DNA of 64,000 bases, from contig CACRXP010000177.1 of NCBI GenBank assembly GCA_902702965.1, forward strand, positions 816,467-880,466, in the 5' to 3' direction. Under the pieces are notes generated by a model that saw only the letters and a program-made list of their open reading frames with translations, was not told the DNA's origin and did not search any database. Positions 13,470-24,193 of the stretch are shown here, in pieces. Position numbers and translations under genes: made by a program. This stretch comes from Spirometra erinaceieuropaei. Taxonomy: Eukaryota; Platyhelminthes; Cestoda; Diphyllobothriidea; Diphyllobothriidae. Positions within the stretch are counted from its first letter, which is position 1. Each line of letters opens with the position of its first letter.

Positions 13470-13905
13470 TCCTGGTTAATTTTCGGTGTCTTTATAAATT
13501 CAAATATATTGTTTAAAAAATCTGCATAAAAATACTCTTTCTGTCATCTTCTTGTCAACAATAAATGTTTTCTTTCAATTTTATGCGTGCGGAAACGGTA
13601 TTTTTGATTTTGAAATCTTTAAATCCCCAAGTCATTTTGAACCAAACCTGCTCTTACTCTTGCTTTTACGATTTCCGAACTAGAAGCTGTATACTGTTCG
13701 TTCTAGAGGAATGACACATACAGCATTAAGAGGACGCAATATAGGGCTCCTAAAATCGTGCAACGATTATGAATCATACCGTGAACAGTATCAGCAACAA
13801 TAAGAAAGGTGCAGGTAGGCTGATGTTTGAAAAGTCTTAAAAATAGTAGGCTTTTTAAAATAGAAATAAGCCCTTCATGCATCAAATGCGTACAAGAAAG
13901 ACTAT
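13470..13905. mobile_element. Decayed copy of the palindromic element (copy 8, left arm and core)
   Basis: TTTATAAATTCAAATATATTGTTT, then GCATAAAAATACTC (about 13490-13540), corresponds to the inner left arm of subfamily B. GAACCAAACCTGCTCTTAC and GAACTAGAAGCTGTATA (about 13640-13695) match the core of the copy at 38.2 kb (GAACCCGACCTGCTGTTAC, ACTACAAGCTGTATA). Later similarity includes CATTAAGAGG and GTCTTAAAAATAG. Neither terminus is identifiable, so the boundaries are approximate. Confidence 0.55.
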
Positions 13906-14887
13906 TTCGCCTTCTTATCTAAGTTAACAAGGGCAGTGAAAACAAATATAAAGAATGCATACTGACGGAATAGGCAGTAGCGGTCTTCAGGTTTTACCAA
14001 CATACCCGAATTAGCCACAAGCATATTCCATCTGGCAAAAAACACCAAATCTCTGACTGACTCGAGTTTACTCCTTCGGCATCAACAGGCATCGTCGCAT
14101 CTTTGTCCCCGATCTACGTGCGACTGCCCATCAACCTTAGACGACGACCCCAGGAATTTACACAGTTGTGCGGTGACATTGCTACAACACCAATTTGTAC
14201 GTAACTAAATATAGCCCTCTTTATATATAGGCGACCTAGTTCACTAAAGTCACATGCTTCCAAGCTCTTCATGCGGAGGTGTTAACTTCCGATCAGTTTT
14301 AGGTGAATTTCGCCCAGTAAAACACCACGCATTCTTCGGTGTCTTTAACTTAACTAGTTCTGAAAAACGATGAAAGGCCTTGTTATGTATGCCTTTCTGG
14401 ATCTCATAGATGGAATATAAATTTTAGTATAACGCGTGCGCGCTTTGCCTACAAGTCTGCATTCCCGACCTTAGCAATCGCAGTTTAGTTTGTATCGGTG
14501 AAACTTAGAAAACTGTTGGGCATTAATCCGATATCCTCGTCGTCCACATTCCAGGTTTCTGTGTGTTGTCGAAAGCCAGTGAGTCTCATCTTTTGACGAA
14601 TACTCAGTATGCTACGAAATACGACAACTTAACTCAGTCGAAAACGCTCAGGTGCATGGTCAAGCGCATCCAGAATGCGTCTGTTTGCAGTATTTAAGGA
14701 TAATGTAAGCGGTCACAGGCAAGGGATAGAGATAAGCATTGGCTGCATGCTGCCTTCCGTCCATGAAAAACAACCGACTCCAATTGACCTGACGAAACAC
14801 AACACAGGAGGTCACCAACATTCAGAAACGACGGTTAGAGAGCCAAGACAACGAAAGAAGAAATGATTCGACTAGCTTAGGGCTAAC
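13906..14887. other. Intergenic DNA, nothing recognised
   Basis: The only open frame of note (14675-14866, 63 codons) has no recognisable domain. No repeat family described elsewhere in the window was seen here. Confidence 0.45.
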
Positions 14888-14889
14888 TA

Positions 14890-15876
14890 CAGTGAGCGAC
14901 CGATTTCATGAAATGTTGGCTGAAATTCTGAAATGCCTCTTAATTAAGGAAGGATTACTTAGGCGCGGTTGTAATAGTGATTATTTTGCGGCATAATTCT
15001 ATAAAATTTTGGACTTGGCAGGATGTCAGTTTTTGAATACACTGCTTTTCAATCTTATTTAGAAACAGTACTCGATAAAAAATGACTGCTTAAACAGCAT
15101 TCTATTTTGACATGAATTTTTGAGGTTCTTGCAAATTCAAATATACTTGTGGAATTAAGGAACAAAAATATAATTTCTTACCGCAGTTTGATAAAAAATC
15201 ACGTCGTCCTTAAAATTTATGCTCTAAGAAGAAGGGTAATTTTAAAAATTTTCTGATTATGAGAATTTCTGAAACCGTGAAATGTCCATTCATGCAGTAT
15301 CGTACCTGTACGTTGAGCACTGCTCCTCATGAAATGTACAACATACTCCGAATCCATTAAAAAATTTTATAGACTCCATATGCCATCTTTTTAATGACAT
15401 AGAAGAAAAGGGGATTTTCATTACGCGGAACGCATGCCACTTGTAGACTAAAACCACTGAGCACTAATGCAACGACTCATAAAGCTTCAAGTAATTCGGG
15501 AATAAGAAACCTTTTGTAAAACCTAATTACAGACCTTCTTCGAGTATAAATTATAACGATGAAGTAAATTCTCTATCAAAGGAGTGGGAGAAGGCCTATT
15601 TGTTTTCGTAGTTTCTAAAAATATATTTGAATTTACAAGACCACCGAAAATCAACGGGAAAAATACACGCTACCTAAGCAGTCATTTTTACAAGGTACGG
15701 TTTCAACAAGCGGTTGCAAAGCCGTAAATTCAAAAGATGACATCGCGGCTAGTCGGAATTATTACAGGATTATGCCGCTATATCGTGAGTATAACCACCT
15801 CGCCTAAATTAATCTTCCTGATCGAAAACGCACTTCAGAATTTCCGCTGATATTTTATGAGATCGGACACTCACTT
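14890..15876. mobile_element. Palindromic TA-flanked element, copy 2 (subfamily A, core reversed)
   Basis: TA at 14888-14889 precedes CAGTGAGCGACC. The right end reads GGACACTCACTT before TA at 15877-15878. The arms are reverse complements apart from divergence. The core (about 15270-15500) is in the opposite orientation to copy 1: GCTCCTCATGAAATGTACAAC here is the complement of the copy-1 core. Because the arms are palindromic, the core is the only part that gives the element a direction. Confidence 0.83.
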
Positions 15877-15878
15877 TA

Positions 15879-16440
15879 GTTTGGCCGTTTTTTTCAAAAT
15901 TCTGGTCGATCTTTGCATTTAACGCCTCGATAATGAAGAGCCAGCTAAGCTCCCGAAACGTCAGCACAATCTCCTTGATCTGGTGAGCACTCCACTCTTC
16001 TCAGATTATCGAGTCTGATCTCTTACGCTCGCTAACATGAGTAATTTTGAGAAAAAGCGTTTATTTAATCATCTCGTGTTCTTTCGAATACTCATCGTCA
16101 CACAGCACTGCGAAGAAAGTTATGATCAGCACAGTAATGACCAGTAACCGGCTGAGAACAATTAGCTGAGTCATGCCGTTTTTTACACAGTTTGCACTAT
16201 CGTCGGAGCGCTAGAAAAGCGCAGTCAATGAGCCGTAATTGTCAAGGAGAGAACACAAAAAACCGTCTTCAAATCGACAATTAGGCCTACTTCTATAGGA
16301 AACACGATGTTTCGTGTCAAAAGTCTGTATTCATTATCCTCAGAGACCAACTTTACGACAAGGTGTCCCATAAGCTCGTGGGCTTTTCCCTGATTCAGAA
16401 TTTTGTTACATTCCTATATATTGTTAGCAGAATTAATTAA
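15879..16440. other. Intergenic DNA, nothing recognised
   Basis: No open frame with a domain and no match to the other repeats in the window was seen. Confidence 0.45.
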
Positions 16441-16905
16441 TTATGTACGCACATAAAACCTTCGGTCTAAGCTTATGGACCTAAAGTATACTGATCTACT
16501 CATAATTCGCAAGTAATTTCTGAGAGAATTGAAAAGCGACAAATTCTAAATTAGAGTGTCTACCAGAAACCAGATGGGAAATGCCGGGGACCCACTGATG
16601 AGGCGAATTATCCGCAACTGTGTCATGCAGCGGCAGATTATCGGCGAAAAACGAATGTGTAGGCTTTTGGCTAGTACCTGTGCTGTTAGTATGGTATCCC
16701 TTTGCCGTTAAGTATACTACTAGCTGTCGGTCGGCAGTCAATGAATTTTACATGGTTACCACTTGCGGCTGATGGATATCGCCCCAAATATTCATACATA
16801 AAACTGTAGTCTGAGATTATAGACCTAGAATATACTGATCTACTTCAAGTTTGCTATTAAGTTCTCGGAAATGAATAAGCAACAAATTATGTATTTTCCG
16901 TTTTT
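16441..16905. repeat. Dispersed ~345-bp repeat in partial tandem
   Basis: CATAAAACCTTCGGTC...TATACTGATCTACT at 16453-16500 recurs about 345 bases later as CATAAAACTGTAGTC...TATACTGATCTACT (16799-16845), each followed by a GCGACAAATT-like stretch. Between them lie GGGGACCCACTGATGAG and GTGTCATGCAGCGGCA. The family recurs at 59.04-59.34 kb, and on the minus strand at 52.14-52.57 and 59.99-60.13 kb. The right part overlaps the end of a mariner relic. Origin unknown. Confidence 0.6.
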
Positions 16906-17575
16906 TTCACAGCCAACTCGCAGAGTTCATGCAATTTTCAAACCCGCGCTTAAAGTAATTCATGGACTTTGACGCGACGTCGTTAATTAAATTTTAAGAC
17001 CTGCGTCGTAACTGAAGGATACTCCGATCAACCTGTTTTAGAGCGACAAAAATGATACTCATCCGACGGAACGAAGTGTGGAGCATATGGTTGATGCAAA
17101 AAGATCTCGCAGTCAAGCTCATTAGTGACATTTTCGGCGAAACGAGGCCTAGCGTTGTCTTGATGAAAAGTGTCCTTGTTTTAACAATCTGGCTGTTTTT
17201 GTTTAGTCGTCTTATCTACACAGGGGGACGTTTGTCAGTAATTTTTGCCTGCATAATTGATTTGGTTCTTTTCAAGCAATTCACAACAAATAACGACCTC
17301 TGTGTCATATTGGACGCAGAGCATCCTATTACGAGGATGAAAGTCAGGTTTGGTTTCATGTCTTACCTTCTTGTTGAGGCTTGGCCATTCTCTTCTTCGC
17401 TTCATAATGACTTATAAGCCCCACTATGTATCGCCAGAAAATAATTTACGTTGTTGACGGGTGAGGCAATATCTGGCCAATAACTGGGCACAAACGTTAA
17501 ATCTTTTTGTCCTCACTCGAAGCGTACGAAACCAAGAACCAAGTATCTAAACCTTTCCGATCAACCGTATACGTC
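16885..17575 (-). pseudogene. Mariner transposase relic (first)
   Basis: Read on the minus strand with several frame changes, the order is that of a mariner transposase. LDTWFLVSYASSE (the WVPHELSE region) comes first, then CAQLLARYCL, MLCVQYDTEVVICCELLEKN (the WWDxxGVIxYELL region), HQDNARPRFAENVTNEL with the second catalytic aspartate, and PYAPHFVPSDEYHFC with the third. KSMNYFKRGFENCM and AVKK...Y complete the C-terminus. The two aspartates are 31 residues apart instead of 34, indicating a three-codon deletion. The first aspartate is not clear. A 121-residue plus-strand frame over 17052-17417 is antisense to this relic and is not a gene. Confidence 0.72.
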
Positions 17576-17630
17576 GGTCTACTGTTGATTGGTCACATGC
17601 CATCTATCCGGCCAATTCTGACATTCAGAT

Positions 17631-17950
17631 TGACCCATTTGTGAAAAACTCAGTGCCTCGGTGGGATTCGAACCCACCTCTGAAGTACGTGGTCCCTGGT
17701 AGTCATCTGGCGGATTCTAGATGCATTACTTAGGAAATCCTGCTTGGGTAGTGAGCTTAATGTGTCAGGTTTGGTGGATTCCAGTCGTTGCGATAGGTTA
17801 GGCGGGTAAACTTGACTCAACTGCGATTAGACCCGCGCCGGACGGTTGGGCCTTGTAGCTCAGATGGCTAGTGTTGGCCGCATTAAAGCCTTCCCTTGCT
17901 GTCGTGGGTTCGAATCCTACGGAGGCACCGAGTTTTTCAAAGTCGGGTCA
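17631..17950. repeat. Inverted pair of tRNA-derived sequences (SINE heads)
   Basis: On the plus strand 17850-17929 starts GCCTTGTAGCTCAGATGGC, an A-box-like D arm, and ends GTGGGTTCGAATCCTAC then GGAGGCACC. That is a B box, a T arm and an acceptor partly complementary to the start. On the minus strand 17653-17725 ends GTGGGTTCGAATCCCACC then GAGGCAC. Outside both lies the same short tail, GAGTTTTTCA then GGGTCA, in inverted orientation (17631-17652 and 17930-17950). The anticodon region is not tRNA-like in length, so these are tRNA-derived repeats rather than tRNA genes. Confidence 0.7.
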
Positions 17951-18895
17951 AAGTGAGTTACTTCAAATCTGCCAAAACACCTCTGAATTCTAGAATTTTT
18001 TGATGGGGATTGGCATGGACTAAAACATAGAAACGTTTCTCATTGAAGACTGACTTCCGTCGTAAGTGCGAAGCGTCTGTGGTACCGTGATCACTTTTTG
18101 AAGCAGTAGACCATTTCTGAGTTGTTATTTCAGTAGCAATACCTCCTGTGTACTCGGCGAAAATGTTTCCAATGGCCTCTAAGGCTTTTATTTCCCTATT
18201 AAAAATGAATAAGATAAGGTACGATTTGTCATTGTTGTCAACATAACACTTCACTTTACTAAGGTGCTGTACAATCGGCGTTAGGTGAAATTCAGACTTA
18301 TAAAAAAAATTCTGTAAGGAGCAAAACTACATGTAACATGATTAAGTCCAACAAATAATGACATGATAAAATTTTGAACAATTGGAAGGCGTATAAACTT
18401 ATGAATCAACACAATACTTAAAGCAGGAATCATTTACGAGCAAGCAAATGCAGTTATAGGCGCTGGCACAGGCGTGATAACCTTATAAAAACCTAATTAT
18501 ATAGTTGACTGAAGTGAAAGTCCGTTTACCTATGCTATGGAGTCATCGTTTAGTGACGTTGAAGACTTAAACGCCTTTGGCTGTACGACGAATTCTGGCG
18601 GGTTTATTCGAAACCGAGCATTGTGCTCATTTACTTTCCAACAGGTGGCAATAATTAGGAGCGATTTTCTATGGATATTCGCTTTTGCTCATGCCGACTT
18701 TGGAAATTCAAGTCAAACTGTCACCTTTGATAAGTGTTATCCCTAAATGACATACACAGATAAAATGACGCATCAACTGATACTAGACCGAAGATAGATT
18801 TGTGGCCTGAAGTATAAACTTTTGAGTGGCCAAAAGTTAAATTTTCAAGCAAAAACAAAACTGGTTTTGAGTGTGATAGTGTCAAAGCCGGGTAA
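17951..18895. other. Intergenic DNA, nothing recognised
   Basis: Open frames at 17958-18254 (-) and 18537-18746 (+) show no recognisable domain. No known repeat was identified. Confidence 0.4.
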
Positions 18896-18899
18896 TTAA

Positions 18900-19762
18900 G
18901 AATCACTTAAGTTGTGAAAGGCCTGTTTTACAGCACTGCGCGAATTTGTTTGTTTTCCTGTGATAGAGTTAGTCGAATTCCGGAAGAGGTGGTGGTCCTT
19001 GGGGACAAGATCTGATGATTATCATGGATAATGGCAAACTTTCAACCCAAGCTTCTGAAGTTTTGTCTCTTTCATTTGAGCAATGTGTGCTGTGATTTTG
19101 TCGTGCAGTAGAATAACAGTCGATCTGCCGGCTAATTTAGATTGCATTTCTGCAGGTTTTTGAACCATTTGGTGCAGTTGGTTGCAGTGTATTTCTATCG
19201 CGATCGATAAGCTTGGTTTTATGAGATCATAATGGATCACACCTGTACCAGACCACCAAACATTAATCGTCAAACTTTTGACGCATATTGCGTTTTGGGC
19301 TTGTTTCGATGGCTTGGTCTTATCCTATGATATATCTGAGCGCCTGCGGATATCGTATTGGATCCATTCCTCATCACACAACATAATTTGATTCACAATT
19401 AATCATTTTTGTGGCGAGAAAACAACGTCATGCAAGTTTCAAACGTCTTTCTTTCTGCTTTTCATCCAGTTCATGCGAAGCACACATATGCAATTTTTGT
19501 CACTTTGCTGTCGTCATCTAGGTGAGTTATTATCGCTTGCTTGCTAACATTAAACATCAACGATAATTCCCGTACATTTTGAAATAGATCTGACTCGACA
19601 GTCATAGTTAGCAGTACGAAATTTCGTAAACTAGTTTGATCCTGTCTGCAATGTATTAATATTAGGAGAAAATTCAGCATCCATATTCCTGGCTGTCTGC
19701 GATGCAGTATTTTTAAGCAAAAAGACGAACTTCGTAAATGTGCAAAATTCAAACTTTTCCAT
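18900..19762 (-). pseudogene. Mariner transposase relic (second), D34D triad still readable
   Basis: A start codon at 19762-19760 (-) begins MEKFEFCTFTKF. NTASQTARNMDAEF and KFRTANYD follow, then the helix-turn-helix region ESDLFQNVRELSLMFNVS, then HELDEKQKERRLKLA. The first catalytic aspartate is in LCDEEWIQYD (codon near 19374). INVWWSGTGVIHYDLIKP is followed by ILLHDK with the second aspartate (19102-19100). PKDHHLFRNS holds the third (18997-18995). Exactly 34 residues separate the last two, the D34D mariner signature. FNSRSAVKQAF-like residues end it. Two adjacent stop codons precede the third aspartate and several frameshifts occur, so it is dead. Terminal inverted repeats were not located. 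Confidence 0.82.
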
Positions 19763-19769
19763 TTTTGAT

Positions 19770-20690
19770 AGGATATAGTAAAAACGACCTTCTAATATTT
19801 TTAAAGCGCAAGATGACTCAAAGAGAGGAAATGTGTTTGACGGCTTTTTTAGAAAAGCAGGCGAATGTCAAAATATACTCAAATTATAATGAATAGACAG
19901 GCAAGGATGCGGCTCAAAACCCACCTTGTTCACCGGAAAGAGTCACTGAATTCACTGGCTACTGACATAACTTTATGGTCCAAAACGTAAATATATATGC
20001 GCTAATCGTTCTTTCTGGACAGTCGATATTTCCAAGGATTGCCTAAATGCTCATGAGGATTCAGATGGCTTCAAAAATGTAAATTAAATGGAGCAGCTGA
20101 AAATCATCTGACTAACCTGCCGCCTAAACATACGGCATCGAGTATTTCAAATAACGACACTGAACGAGAAATAAGTAATCATTGAATAAATGAAGGAAGC
20201 AAAATATCATTTGCGGCAGAAAACACTGTAACAAATCGTTGTCCTTTGCCACCTGCATAACGATTTGCTATTCACGATTGACACGGCAACTTTCTAAATG
20301 AGCACTCGTCGTTGGTATATGCAACGCAAATGCATTTGCCGAAAATATGAATAAAACATATTGTCAGGGGTTTAAAGTTCGGTAACTATTATTCTATGGA
20401 GAAGGTTTAAATGATAAATGATGTCCTCATTTTTATTGCTGTGACTAGTCAGATCCTTGGCTATCTTTGTATGCATCATGCATTTGCACTGTCTAAAAAA
20501 TTCATCTCTTAAAGCAGAAGAATGTCGGAGGAGTTTTACGCAATCAACTGGTCAACTTTTTGAGATACTTAAATTTCTCAGATTTCATAAGAACGCCGAT
20601 AAGCTTGTATTCTCTATTGTTTTCGAAAAGACGGAGGTAGGATTGCTTAGCGCAAAATTCCAGGAAGGCCAGATATTCCGGCGTGTAGCC
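19770..20690. other. Intergenic DNA, nothing recognised
   Basis: AT-rich, with no domain-bearing frame. The 5' inverted terminus of the mariner relic would be expected near 19790-20000 but was not recognised. Confidence 0.4.
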
Positions 20691-20696
20691 ATAACC

Positions 20697-20822
20697 ACAA
20701 ACTCAACCTCACCTCTTATCCTACCTCTAAACCCGGAATATACACTAACCTCAACCAAAGCCCTAACTTTTATTCTAATTATAAACATAATCCTACCGCT
20801 AAAACCTAGCTCAACCTCAACA
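20697..20822. repeat. G-depleted, CCTAA/ACCTCA-rich tract
   Basis: Only about five G residues occur in about 126 bases of the plus strand. Recurrent short words include ACTCAACCTCACC, CTAACCTCAACC, GCCCTAAC and AAAACCTAGC. The complementary strand is rich in GGTTAG- and GTTAGGG-like words, reminiscent of degenerate telomere-type repeats, though no regular period is seen. Frames crossing it on both strands owe their openness to this composition. Confidence 0.6.
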
Positions 20823-20869
20823 ATGTCAGTAATCGCCCTGAAAAGCAAACGAGGACCCCCTGAGTAAGA

Positions 20870-21790
20870 ATGCGTTCACATTCCAATATCATGCCTTTAA
20901 ACTGGTTTATTTTTGATTTCACTGTAAACATTTTCCTTCTTAGTTCAGCAGGCCCTAGACCACCGTTATTACCCAATTTCTGTCAGCATTTAACCAGCAA
21001 ATCAAAATCAATACTGGCTGTTGCTTTCGTACGATCCTATCTTCGCGTTTGAGCTTACGACGATATAGAGGACCAGTGGCTCTGGACTTAGAAAACTGGC
21101 AGTTTTCTAAGGAATTACTCCTGCCCGACCTGACGTCGAGTGAGGGGCACATGATAGCCAGGTATCATGCTATCAATATATAAAGTATCATTGCCAAAAC
21201 TTAAGCAATCAAGGGTGGAACGTGTGAATGGAGATTTTGTGGATGAGTAGAAAGTGCATAATTACATATAAGGAAGTCTAGTAGATAACGTTTTAATTTT
21301 CCAAGGCCGAGTTATAGGTAGACTCCAGGAATCAGCATTATGCCACATTTAAAAAGCTTTTGCATTTGAGATCACTTCTGCTATTTTAATTCTCAATACC
21401 TTTCCATTTTCCTACATGAAGTTCAAGCTTTTTTTCGGCCAACATATGCCTTTGAGCCGAAAGTTTTTTATTGTTTAGCAAAAATGTGCTTTCTGAGATC
21501 CACTCTCATTATGTCGTAGGGGTGATCATCTGTTGACGTCTCAGTGACAATTCCATTGACACAACGGATCAGACTACTTCCGATGGAGTGAAAGCACCAG
21601 TCCGATCTTTATTCGTGCGCAGGTTCTCGCGGAATCCCCCTGGCGATCGCAACGTAATGCATTTACCTAGAATGCTATTATAGAACAGAGTAAGGTGACG
21701 TTAAATTAGAATGCCTGATCAAGCAACGACACGGTTAACACGCCTGTCTTCATCAGGGAAAAATAACACTGGTCTTTTTGGTGTTAAAAT
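20870..21790. other. Intergenic DNA, nothing recognised
   Basis: No protein domain or shared repeat was identified up to the ribozyme-bearing tail at 21.79 kb. Confidence 0.4.
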
Positions 21791-21796
21791 GGCCCA

Positions 21797-21905
21797 CCAT
21801 CAGAAGAAGAAACGATCACTGGATCAAGCAGTTTAGTGGTCTGACGTTTCGGATTCCCATTCGAACCCATCATCAGAGACGTTTGCACCATAGCAATAAG
21901 AAAGG
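21797..21905 (-). mobile_element. Isolated PLE tail fragment with hammerhead motif
   Basis: On the minus strand the fragment runs from AACGTCTCTGATGATGGG through GAAACGTCAGACCAC to a TTGATCCAGTGATCG-like end, the order seen in PLE tails at 29 and 34 kb. No coding remnant was seen next to it. It is either a severely truncated insertion or a non-autonomous unit. Confidence 0.65.
21839..21880 (-). ncRNA. Hammerhead-ribozyme-like motif, intact core
   Basis: On the minus strand CTGATGA is followed by one unpaired base, GGGTTC-GAATGG-GAATCC (a six-pair stem II with one G-U), GAAAC and GTC. Stem I pairs GTCT with AGAC, four Watson-Crick pairs. In other copies the same position is GTCT/AGGC with a G-U, so pairing is kept while sequence differs. 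Helix III is minimal (ACGT), typical of the short-stem-III hammerheads reported in Penelope-like elements, which may act as dimers. Confidence 0.75.
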
Positions 21906-23040
21906 AACACGTCAATAATCGGCTTTAGGTGTCAATTATCCCGAGCTTGCGTCATCATTCATGTGTTTTGAGATGCACCGATACGTTTGAGTTTAGTCGC
22001 TCAAAAGAATATTAATTTACCTAATATTTTATCGCTGCTTAAGGCTGCCACTCCGAAAGCGTTAGACGAAAATAGCGAAAGAAATATTAGGCGGTTGATG
22101 GGACACTAAAGGAGCAGAGAAGGCGACTATGGTTATGCTTAAATTCCTTACAGTCTAACTATTGCGAAGAGCCTACTTTTGTTATCTCTAGCGGATCTGC
22201 CATTGCTGACTGGTATTTCAATGTCTCAGTAGGTCAGTTAGGGTCATCAATGAATGTAGTGTAAAAAAATAACAAAAAGATGTCAACAAGTAAGGTTACC
22301 AGATATATGAGTTCTATCTTTTGTGAATGAGGGTTTGCTGATGGACGGATTCACCATTTTCAGGCAAACGGCTTTTACTGAAATCCACTTGCCAGGGTGT
22401 AAGTGACATTATCCAGTCTCCTTACTTTTGGGGAAGGGAACCAAATTGGCAGAGATGCCTGTCCGAAAGTCATCCATTTACAGTTGATAAAACTTCAGGA
22501 TTTTAAAGCTAAAAATTAAGTGCGTTGGTCAGTGGAGAAAAGTTTTTTGGGTTAATGAGGGCGTCAAGCAAGCTCTGCTTTACATTATTCGCAAAACTGA
22601 AGTTATAATTTTTCAATTTCATTGCGGACGTCTCCTTGTCTAACTTCGAGATAATCGTACTCCCCATTCTTGCTGCATTTCTACTAAGTAGACACCCTTA
22701 TAACTGTATATGCTGCAGAAGCACATTTTGCATTATCAGTAGTATCTATGATCCCGAGGACACAGTCGCTGTTTTCAGCTGATTGTGCCTTCGTGTAGCA
22801 GGCTGATCAAAATGTCGGATTCTAGTGAACGCAAATTCTCGTAAGGAATCATCTCTGACTGACACAGTGCAGAGTAATAGGAATATGTTGGCCAGGTTTG
22901 CTGATTTATACGGAGTTGACATTTTACAAGCGAAATTTAAAGCCATTTTGCTACTGTGTGGCTCCTGGTGAAGCAAAACGGGACGAGTGACTTCCGTAGC
23001 GCAATCGGTGAGTGCCCCTGCTACTATTGTATATACCTGA
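21906..23040. other. Intergenic DNA, nothing recognised
   Basis: Short frames only (for example 22746-22976 on the minus strand), with no recognised domain. Confidence 0.4.
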
Positions 23041-23196
23041 TCGAAACCAGCGAGCTCGATGTTCAGTGGTTAGGGGTGCAGACTTCTAAACGACAGGTCG
23101 CGGGAACAAACTCCAGGATGTCCACACCTCGGGGTTGGGTATGACTGGTTGGCGTCGGCTAATGAGCCGGAAATGGTCATTTCAATCTCCCCTGTC
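23041..23196 (+). repeat. tRNA-derived SINE-like sequence
   Basis: CGATGTTCAGTGGTTAGGGG is an A-box-like D arm. ACTTCTAAACGACAGGTCGC resembles an arginine-type anticodon arm. GGGAACAAACTCC is a decayed T arm/B box. A body of about 80 bases follows and ends where copy 3 of the palindromic element begins at the TA of 23197-23198. Confidence 0.6.
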
Positions 23197-23198
23197 TA

Positions 23199-24191
23199 CA
23201 TTGAGTGACCTATCTCATGAAATGTTGGCTGAAATTCTGAAATGCGTTTTCGATTAGGAGGGCTTACTTGGTCGCGGTTGTAATACTAACTATTTTGTGG
23301 CATACTCTTATAAAATTTCGGACTTGGCAGGATGTCCGCTTTTAAATGCATCTCTTTTTAATCGCCTGTTGAAAGCGTGCTCGGTAAAAAATGACTACTT
23401 AAGTAGCATGCATTTTCCCCATTGATTTTCGATGGTCTTGGAAATTCAAATATATCTTATAGAAACCATAAACAAAAATATGCTCTCTTTTAGTCAATCA
23501 ATAGAGAATTGCGTCTTCTTTATATTTTATATTTAAAGTAGGAGCATAATTAGGTTTTAAAAAAGTTTCCTAATTGCCGAATAATTTGGAGCCTGATCAT
23601 TCGTTGCATTAGCGCTTAGTGGTTTCAGTCTACAAGGTGCACGCGTTCCGCGTAAAGAAAATCACATATTTTTCTATGCCATTTAAGAGATATCATACAG
23701 AGTTCACAAAATTTTGCAATGGATGCGGACCATGTTGTACATTCCATGAGGAGCAGTGGTAAACGGACAGGCACGACGCTATGTGAATGGACATTTCGCG
23801 GTCTTAAAAAGTCTCATAATTATAAACTTTTTTAAAACCTAATTATACTCCTTCATTAAATATAAACTATACAGAAGACGTGATTCTCTATTGATTGACT
23901 AAAAGAAAGCATATTTTTGTTTATGGTTTCTATAAAATATATTTGAATTTGCAAGACCATCGAAAATCAATGAGAAAATGCATGTTATTTAAGCAGTCAT
24001 TTTTTACGAGCACGCTTTCAACAGGCGATTGAAAAGAGATGCATTTAAAAGCGGACATCCTGCCGAATCCGAAATATTATAAGAGTATGCCGCAAGATAA
24101 GCAGTATTACAACCGCGACCAAGTAATCCTTCCTAATCGAAAACGCATTTCAGAATTTCAGCCAACATTTCATGAGATAGGTCACTCACTG
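23199..24191. mobile_element. Palindromic TA-flanked element, copy 3 (subfamily A, best preserved)
   Basis: TA (23197-23198) precedes CATTGAGTGACC. The right end GGTCACTCACTG precedes TA (24192-24193). The arms are about 23199-23570 and 23825-24191, the core about 23571-23824. Arms and core align closely with copy 1, including GTTCCGCGTAAAGAAAATCA and GGTAAACGGACAGGCACGAC in the core. The close similarity of copies 1 and 3 implies comparatively recent spread of subfamily A. Frames inside run through the arms and are not genes. Confidence 0.87.
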
Positions 24192-24193
24192 TA

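Noticed and set aside
17052..17417. 121-codon plus-strand frame with apparent membrane segments
   Set aside because: It is antisense to a mariner transposase relic whose residues are readable on the minus strand.
17650..17930. Functional tRNA genes
   Set aside because: A- and B-box-like sequences and partial acceptor pairing exist, but the anticodon arm cannot be folded properly and the copies are paired with repeat tails, so they are tRNA-derived repeats.
20457..20867. 136-codon plus-strand and 87-codon minus-strand frames
   Set aside because: Openness is due to the G-depleted tract, which avoids stop codons. There is no domain.
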